Notes under the pieces: generated by a model
Told to the model about the DNA's origin: nothing
Database searches by the model: none
What the model saw: the letters and a program-made list of their open reading frames with translations, nothing else
Shown: positions 58,171 to 64,000 of the stretch, one piece after another
Position numbering within the stretch: the first letter of the stretch is position 1
Layout: each line of letters starts with the position of its first letter
DNA from: Glaciihabitans sp.
GTDB lineage: Bacteria > Actinomycetota > Actinomycetes > Actinomycetales > Microbacteriaceae
DNA length: 64,000 nt
Assembly: GCA_025464095.1 (NCBI GenBank)
Contig: JAODMF010000001.1
Span: 59,782-123,781, forward strand
Direction: 5' to 3'
Translations under genes and position numbers: made by a program

Positions 58171-59117
58171 GCTTCGCCGGCCCGTGGGAGCAGGCCAAGT
58201 CCGTCCAGGTCAAAGTTCCGGCCACAACCGCGAACCTCGGACCCGGCTTCGACACGCTCGGGCTCGCCCTTGCGCTCTACGACGACCTGACCGTCACGAC
58301 TCGGGATGAGCCGGGCGCCTTTGTCGAGGTCGTCGGCGTCGGCGCGGGCGAGGTTCCCACCGACGAGACGAACCTGGTCGTCACCGCGATAGCGCACACG
58401 TTCGCGGAGTACGGCCAGAAGCTGCCAGGACTGAACCTGGTGGCACGCAACTCGATCCCGCACGGTCGCGGGATGGGGTCATCCGGTGCCGCGATTGTGT
58501 CCGGCATCATGGCGGCCAAGGGCCTGCTCGAGGGAATCGTCGAGATCGACTCCCAGGCGCTGCTTGCTCTCGCGACCGACATGGAGGGGCACCCCGATAA
58601 CGTCGCGCCCGCGCTCTTCGGCGGCCTGACGATCGCGTGGATGACGCCTGCTGGCCCCCAGCACAAGAAGCTGATCGTGCACCGCGGCGTTTCCCCGCTC
58701 GTGTTCGTGCCCGAGTCGACCATGTCGACGGCACTGGCGCGCAGCCTGCAGCCGACCTCGGTTCCGCACGAGGATGCCATCTTCAACGTCTCGCGCTCCG
58801 CGCTGCTGATCGCCGCGCTCATCCAGAGTCCCGAACTGCTGCTGGCCGCAACGGAAGACAAACTGCACCAGAGCTACCGGGCGAGCGCCATGCCCGAGAC
58901 GGATGCCCTCATCCAGCTCCTGCGCGCCAACGGCCACGCGGCCGTCGTCTCGGGAGCGGGCCCGTCGATCCTTGTCCTGGGAAGCGACCCGTCGCAGCGG
59001 CAGGTGGCCGCTGATCTCGTCGCGGCCAACTCGACAACGCCGTGGCTGCCGCTCATGCTCGCCGTCGACTTCAAAGGTGCTACAGTCGTACCGCACCCGG
59101 TAGAAGCGCTGGCCTAG
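58167..59117 (+). CDS. thrB: Homoserine kinase
   Basis: [39 protein letters not shown]. Confidence 0.97.
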   Translation: MSFAGPWEQAKSVQVKVPATTANLGPGFDTLGLALALYDDLTVTTRDEPGAFVEVVGVGAGEVPTDETNLVVTAIAHTFAEYGQKLPGLNLVARNSIPHGRGMGSSGAAIVSGIMAAKGLLEGIVEIDSQALLALATDMEGHPDNVAPALFGGLTIAWMTPAGPQHKKLIVHRGVSPLVFVPESTMSTALARSLQPTSVPHEDAIFNVSRSALLIAALIQSPELLLAATEDKLHQSYRASAMPETDALIQLLRANGHAAVVSGAGPSILVLGSDPSQRQVAADLVAANSTTPWLPLMLAVDFKGATVVPHPVEALA

Positions 59118-59243
59118 CCAGCATTCCCGGTTCGCAATCAAACTAGCAATCGCTAACCCGCAGATCTGTCTGCTGTAGCCACACGGTCCAAGACCGTCGT
59201 GCGACACACACCCGCCAGGCATGCGAACCGGCGGTCCGCTTAC

Positions 59244-59267
59244 CTCTGGGACGTTTTCTCCCCAGAG
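59244..59267 (+). promoter_or_regulatory. Leader hairpin immediately upstream of rho
   Basis: CTCTGGG-ACGTTTTCTC-CCCAGAG inverted repeat, 20 nt before the GTG start. Confidence 0.6.
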
Positions 59268-59287
59268 TCGAAAGGAACCCTTTTCTA

Positions 59288-61402
59288 GTGACTGATGTCA
59301 ATGTCCGTGCGTCCGGCACGGGCGAACGCGCCAACCTGAGCGCCCTCCGCCTCTCCGAGCTTCAGGCTCTGGCGAGCGACCTTGGCCTTGCCGGCGCATC
59401 CAAACTTCGCAAAGGAGCACTCGTGGACGCAATCAACGAGATCCAGGACAACACCCCCACCGACACCGTGGATTCGCGGGTAGAACCCGAATCGCAGGTC
59501 GAGACCTCGTCGAACGATGCCGCGCCCGAGGCAGCCGCCGCGCCCGCTGCGGCTCCGGCTCGCAAGCGTGCACCGCGCCGTGCGACCACGGCGGACGCAC
59601 TCGCCGCCGCCGCCGCTGCAGCCAGGGAGACCGCCGACGTTCCCGTCGACGCCGCTCCGGTTGCCGCAAGCGAGCACGTCGCCGAGCAGGCTGACCAGGC
59701 GGATGCCGCAGCCAGCTTCGACCTGCCCAGTGACAGCCGAACGGATGTTGCCGAGAACGCTGATGTCGCCGGAAACGCTGATGTCGCCCAGAGCGCGGAT
59801 GTCGCTGACAACGGCGATGGCGCCGAGCAGGCGGACAGCGCTGACGGCGAGCAGTCCGGTGGCTCGCGCAACTCCCGCAGCCGCAATCGCAACCGCGGTG
59901 AGCGTGCGCAGGGCGATGGCGCAGCACGCCAGAACAACCAGCAGAATGGCAACCGCGACGGCAACCGCGACGGCAACCGCGACGGTGCCAGCCAGGGCGG
60001 CCGTGCCGCGAACGGCAACCAGAACCGTGACGGTGCACGAGAACAGAACCGCGAGGGCCGCGAACAGAATCGTGACTCCGCACGCGACCAGAACCGCGAC
60101 GGCAACCGCGACTCGAACCGCGAGCAGCAGCAGCTGCAGGGCGACGATGCCGACCGTAACGGGCGCAACCGCTACCGTGACCGCAAGCGCGGCCGCGGAC
60201 CGGTCGGCGACGACTTCGAGCCGGAGATCAGCGAGGATGACGTGCTCATCCCTGTCGCCGGCATCCTCGATGTCCTCGACAACTACGCCTTCGTTCGCAC
60301 GAGCGGCTACCTCCCCGGAGCGAACGACGTCTACGTGTCGCTCGGCCAGGTCAAGAAGTACAACCTCCGCAAGGGTGACGCCGTCGTCGGCGCCATCCGC
60401 CAGCCGCGCGAGGGCGACAACAGCCAGGGCCGCCAGAAGTACAACGCGATCGTGCGCATCGACTCGATCAACGGTCTGCCGGTCGAGGAGGCCGCGAACC
60501 GCGTCGAGTTCGGCAAGCTGACCCCGCTGTACCCGACCGAGCGCCTGCGCCTCGAGAGCGAGTCGCAGAAGCTGTCGACCCGCATCATCGACCTCGTGTC
60601 CCCGATCGGCAAGGGCCAGCGTGGCCTCATCGTCTCGCCGCCCAAGGCGGGCAAGACGCTCGTGCTGCAGGCCATTGCGAACGCCATCGCCAAGAACAAC
60701 CCAGAGGTTCACCTCATGGTCGTTCTCGTCGACGAGCGTCCGGAAGAAGTTACCGACATGCAGCGCACGGTGAAGGGCGAGGTCATCGCCTCCACCTTCG
60801 ACCGTCCCGCCGAAGACCACACCACGGTCGCCGAACTCGCCATCGAGCGCGCGAAGCGCCTCGTCGAGCTCGGTCACGACGTGGTCGTTCTGCTCGATTC
60901 GATCACCCGCCTCGGCCGTGCCTACAACCTGGCTGCCCCGGCATCCGGTCGCATCCTCTCCGGTGGTGTCGACTCGTCGGCCCTGTACCCGCCGAAGCGC
61001 TTCTTCGGCGCCGCGCGCAACATCGAGGAGGGTGGCTCGCTCACCATTCTCGCGACGGCGCTCGTTGAGACCGGTTCCAAGATGGACGAGGTCATCTTCG
61101 AGGAGTTCAAGGGCACCGGCAACATGGAGCTCCGTCTGTCGCGCGCCCTCGCCGACAAGCGCATCTTCCCGGCCGTGGATGTCAACGCATCCGGAACCCG
61201 TCGTGAAGAAATGCTGCTCGGCCCGGATGAGGTCAAAGTCACCTGGAAGCTGCGTCGGGCCCTCGCGGGTCTTGATCAGCAGCAGGCGCTCGAGATCGTT
61301 CTCGGCAAGCTGAAGGAGACCTCCTCGAACGTCGAGTTCCTCATGCAGATCCAGAAGTCACTGCCTGCGCCGACCAACGGCAACGGCCACAAAGAGGACT
61401 GA
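59288..61402 (+). CDS. rho: Transcription termination factor Rho with low-complexity N-terminal insertion
   Basis: [49 protein letters not shown]-rich insertion. Confidence 0.97.
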   Translation: MTDVNVRASGTGERANLSALRLSELQALASDLGLAGASKLRKGALVDAINEIQDNTPTDTVDSRVEPESQVETSSNDAAPEAAAAPAAAPARKRAPRRATTADALAAAAAAARETADVPVDAAPVAASEHVAEQADQADAAASFDLPSDSRTDVAENADVAGNADVAQSADVADNGDGAEQADSADGEQSGGSRNSRSRNRNRGERAQGDGAARQNNQQNGNRDGNRDGNRDGASQGGRAANGNQNRDGAREQNREGREQNRDSARDQNRDGNRDSNREQQQLQGDDADRNGRNRYRDRKRGRGPVGDDFEPEISEDDVLIPVAGILDVLDNYAFVRTSGYLPGANDVYVSLGQVKKYNLRKGDAVVGAIRQPREGDNSQGRQKYNAIVRIDSINGLPVEEAANRVEFGKLTPLYPTERLRLESESQKLSTRIIDLVSPIGKGQRGLIVSPPKAGKTLVLQAIANAIAKNNPEVHLMVVLVDERPEEVTDMQRTVKGEVIASTFDRPAEDHTTVAELAIERAKRLVELGHDVVVLLDSITRLGRAYNLAAPASGRILSGGVDSSALYPPKRFFGAARNIEEGGSLTILATALVETGSKMDEVIFEEFKGTGNMELRLSRALADKRIFPAVDVNASGTRREEMLLGPDEVKVTWKLRRALAGLDQQQALEIVLGKLKETSSNVEFLMQIQKSLPAPTNGNGHKED
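59947..59982 (+). repeat. Three perfect 12-bp tandem repeats inside rho
   Basis: GGCAACCGCGAC x3, encoding GNRD. Confidence 0.9.
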
Positions 61403-62481
61403 TGTTTGAGTCAGTGCAGTCGCTGCTCACCGAGCACGACGAGCTGCAGAACCAGCTTGCCGACCCGGAACTGCACTCGGACCCCGCCCGATCGAAGAAG
61501 GTCAACCGGCGCTACGCCGAACTGAGCCGAATCGTCGCCGCGTACCACGAGTGGCGCCAGCTGACGGATGATCTCGCCGCCGCGACCGAGATGGCCGCGG
61601 AGGACGAGTCGTTCGCCGAGGAGGTGCCGGCGCTGACCGAGAGCCTCGCCACCGCCGAGGAGACGCTGCGGCGCCTGCTCATTCCGCGCGACCCGCTGGA
61701 TGCCCGTGACGTGATCATGGAAATCAAGATGGGCGAGGGAGGGGCCGAGTCGGCCCTGTTCGCGGGTGACCTGTTGCGCATGTACCTGCACTACGCGGAA
61801 TCCAAGAAGTGGAAAACCGAGATCATCGAGCAGACCTCGAGCGACCTCGGCGGAATCAAGGATGTCCAACTGGCGATCAAGGGGAACTCCAGCGACCCCG
61901 CCGAGGGTGTCTGGGCTCACCTGAAGTACGAGGGCGGCGTCCATCGCGTTCAGCGCGTGCCGGCCACCGAGTCGCAGGGCCGCATCCACACGTCCGCTGC
62001 CGGCGTGCTCGTCTTTCCCGAGGTGGACGAGCCCGAAGAGGTCGAGATCAGCCAGAACGATCTCAAGATCGACGTCTACCGCTCGAGCGGTCCCGGGGGC
62101 CAGTCGGTCAACACGACCGACTCCGCGGTTCGCATCACCCACATTCCCACCGGAATCGTCGTGGCGATGCAGAACGAGAAGAGCCAGCTGCAGAACCGCG
62201 AGGCCGGTATGCGCGTTCTGCGCGCACGCATCCTCGCGCGTTACCAGGAGGAGGCGGACGCTGAGGCGTCGGCCTATCGCAAGAGCCAGATTCGCACCAT
62301 GGACCGGTCGGAGCGCATCCGCACCTACAACTTCCCGGAGAACCGCATCGCGGATCACCGCACCGGGTACAAGGCCTACAACCTCGATGCCGTCATGAAT
62401 GGCGCGCTCGAGCCGGTCATCCGGTCCGACATCGAGGCCGACGAGGAGTCGCGCCTTGCCGAGATCGGTTCCGACGACTAG
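61402..62481 (+). CDS. prfA: Peptide chain release factor 1
   Basis: [24 protein letters not shown] (GGQ motif); ATGA-like overlap with rho. Confidence 0.97.
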   Translation: MFESVQSLLTEHDELQNQLADPELHSDPARSKKVNRRYAELSRIVAAYHEWRQLTDDLAAATEMAAEDESFAEEVPALTESLATAEETLRRLLIPRDPLDARDVIMEIKMGEGGAESALFAGDLLRMYLHYAESKKWKTEIIEQTSSDLGGIKDVQLAIKGNSSDPAEGVWAHLKYEGGVHRVQRVPATESQGRIHTSAAGVLVFPEVDEPEEVEISQNDLKIDVYRSSGPGGQSVNTTDSAVRITHIPTGIVVAMQNEKSQLQNREAGMRVLRARILARYQEEADAEASAYRKSQIRTMDRSERIRTYNFPENRIADHRTGYKAYNLDAVMNGALEPVIRSDIEADEESRLAEIGSDD

Positions 62482-62505
62482 GACTCGCTGCTCCACCCCG
62501 ACGAT

Positions 62506-63384
62506 ATGCACACGATGACCCATCCCGACCAGGCGCTCCCGACCGTCTACGCGCGCGCCCGCGAACGGCTCGCCGGCGCGGGCATCCCTACGCCCGGTGT
62601 CGACGCCGAGCTGTTGATCGGCTACGTGCTGGGACTCAGCCGCGGGGGAGTGCAGGCGAGGATCATCACCGAAGCCGTGCTGCCGCTCGAGGACGTCCTC
62701 ATGATCGCGGAGGTTGTCGAGCGTCGAGCCGCCCGCGAGCCGCTGCAGCACATCACCGGTCGTGCTCCGTTCCGCTCCCTCGAGCTCGCCGTTGGCCCCG
62801 GCGTTTTCGTCCCGCGGCCGGAGACCGAACAGGTCGCGCAGTACGCCATCGACTCCCTCCGCGCGGTCGCATCGCCCGAACCGATCGGCGTCGACCTCGG
62901 AACCGGCAGTGGCGCGATTGCGCTGGCGATGGCGACCGAGGTTCCGCACGCGCGGGTGATTGGTGTCGAAAACTCGCCGGTCGCCTTCGTCTGGGCGAAG
63001 CAGAACCTGCGAGAAACGGGGGCCGACAACCTGCGCCTCGTCTTCATCGACCTCGCCGAGGCGCTGCCCGAGCTCGACGGCATCGTCGACGTCGTGATCT
63101 CGAACCCGCCGTACATTCCACAGGATGCAGTGCCCCGCGACCCGGAGGTGCGTCTCTACGATCCTGCGCACGCGCTCTATGGGGGCGAAGACGGACTGGA
63201 TGTGGTGCGTCACGTCTCCACAACGGCCAGGCGCCTGCTCCGTCCCGGTGGCACGCTCATCCTCGAGCACGGCGAGCTGCAGGCCGCGGCCATCGGTGCG
63301 CTGCTGGCTGCCGATGGCTGGACGGCCGTTGGCCACCACCGCGACCTGTTGGGCCGCGACCGAGCGACGACGGCGATTCGCTAG
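62506..63384 (+). CDS. prmC: Release factor glutamine methyltransferase
   Basis: FVPRPETEQVAQYAID; VDLGTGSGAIALAMATE; VISNPPYIP. Confidence 0.96.
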   Translation: MHTMTHPDQALPTVYARARERLAGAGIPTPGVDAELLIGYVLGLSRGGVQARIITEAVLPLEDVLMIAEVVERRAAREPLQHITGRAPFRSLELAVGPGVFVPRPETEQVAQYAIDSLRAVASPEPIGVDLGTGSGAIALAMATEVPHARVIGVENSPVAFVWAKQNLRETGADNLRLVFIDLAEALPELDGIVDVVISNPPYIPQDAVPRDPEVRLYDPAHALYGGEDGLDVVRHVSTTARRLLRPGGTLILEHGELQAAAIGALLAADGWTAVGHHRDLLGRDRATTAIR

Positions 63385-63385
63385 C

Positions 63386-63600
63386 GGGTCGGTAGGGCGG
63401 GTCGCGTCGGGCTCGGTAGCGTAGTCGGTCGGGTCGGGTCGGGTCGGTAGTGGGTCGGGTCGGGTCGGTAGCGGGTCGGGCCGGGCGGCTGGTCGGGCGC
63501 AGGTCGTGTCGGACCCGGTAGTTAGTCGGCTCGGGTCGGGCGCAGGTCGTGTCGGACCCGGTAGTGGCTCGGGCTCGGGCTCGGGCTCGCGCTCGGATGG
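63386..63600. repeat. Low-complexity GGGTC/GGTCG-rich tandem repeat downstream of prmC
   Basis: GGGTCGGGTCGGGTCGG runs; 32-bp direct repeat at 63491-63522 and 63534-63565. Confidence 0.88.
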
Positions 63601-63657
63601 GTTTGGCACGCATGGCGCGGCACGCGAGTCCGCTGAGCCATCGCCCGCGCCCGCGGT

Positions 63658-63910
63658 GGCGGGAGATGAGTGCTGCTGGCGGGAGTTGCGTGCTCGCGGC
63701 GGGAGTTACTTCCTCGTGGCGGGAGTTGCGTGCTCGTGGTGGGTCCTGGTGGCGGGAGTTTTGCCTTAACGGCGGGGGCTAGTGACAGCACTCTGAGCTG
63801 CCGGCGGGGGATAACTGCTCGTGGCGGGAGCCTAGGCCCCCGCCACCTCGCAATAACTCCCGCCGATCGGCCGATAACTCCCGCCACCAGCACGTTTCTC
63901 CCGCCACCGC
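63658..63910. repeat. Repeat element, copy B: mirrored GGCGGGAG arrays around a palindromic core
   Basis: GGCGGGAG at 63658, 63678, 63698, 63718 (20-bp period); core GTGGCGGGAGCCTAGGCCCCCGCCAC 63821-63846; CTCCCGCC at 63857, 63878, 63898. Confidence 0.87.
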
Positions 63911-64000
63911 GGTCGGAGTGCGTCGGAACTGAGGACAAGCGGCGCAACCACCGCGCCCGCACGCGACGCCCGCGCGCCGCGCCGCGCCCGTGCGCGACCC

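Noticed and set aside
51683-63384. argS-lysA-hom-thrC-thrB-rho-prfA-prmC cluster as unusual operon
   Set aside because: This arrangement is ordinary for Actinobacteria.
61411-63609. 732-aa minus-strand ORF
   Set aside because: Antisense to prfA and prmC; composition is the mirror of high-GC coding sequence. Same logic applies to other long antisense ORFs such as 59285..60877, 55657..57321, 50611..51777 and 18421..19395.

Overview
High-GC actinobacterial chromosome segment; gene content and family similarities suggest Microbacteriaceae (inference). Most of it is ordinary core and metabolic sequence: CNNM transporters, a polar amino-acid ABC transporter, a two-component cluster, metX/metY, several MFS/SDR genes, ung, an MshA-like glycosyltransferase, a sigma factor with a membrane partner, glycerate kinase, tRNA-Arg(CCG), and the run argS - lysA - hom - thrC - thrB - rho - prfA - prmC. 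Three things stand out. (1) Two intergenic loci (about 20.87-21.34 kb and 63.65-63.91 kb) carry the same undescribed-looking element: mirror-image arrays of GGCGGGAG(TT) at 20-21 bp period around a shared palindromic core (GGTGGCGGGAGCC-YA-GGCTCCCGCCACCTCGC). (2) An accessory island abuts tRNA-Arg(CCG). An imperfect direct repeat of about 180 bp, including 42 nt of the tRNA 3' half, recurs 3.15 kb away and brackets an overlapping HTH/nucleotidyltransferase gene pair (candidate non-canonical toxin-antitoxin/defence pair), a structured intergenic region, a frameshifted P-loop kinase relic and a GNAT gene. A weaker third tRNA-like scar at 40.67 kb suggests stacked insertions. (3) Several regulator genes have clear inverted-repeat operator candidates, notably paired CCAAC-N6-GTTGG and GATGCGA-N6-TCGCATC sites. 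All calls are by eye from sequence; no database search was run.
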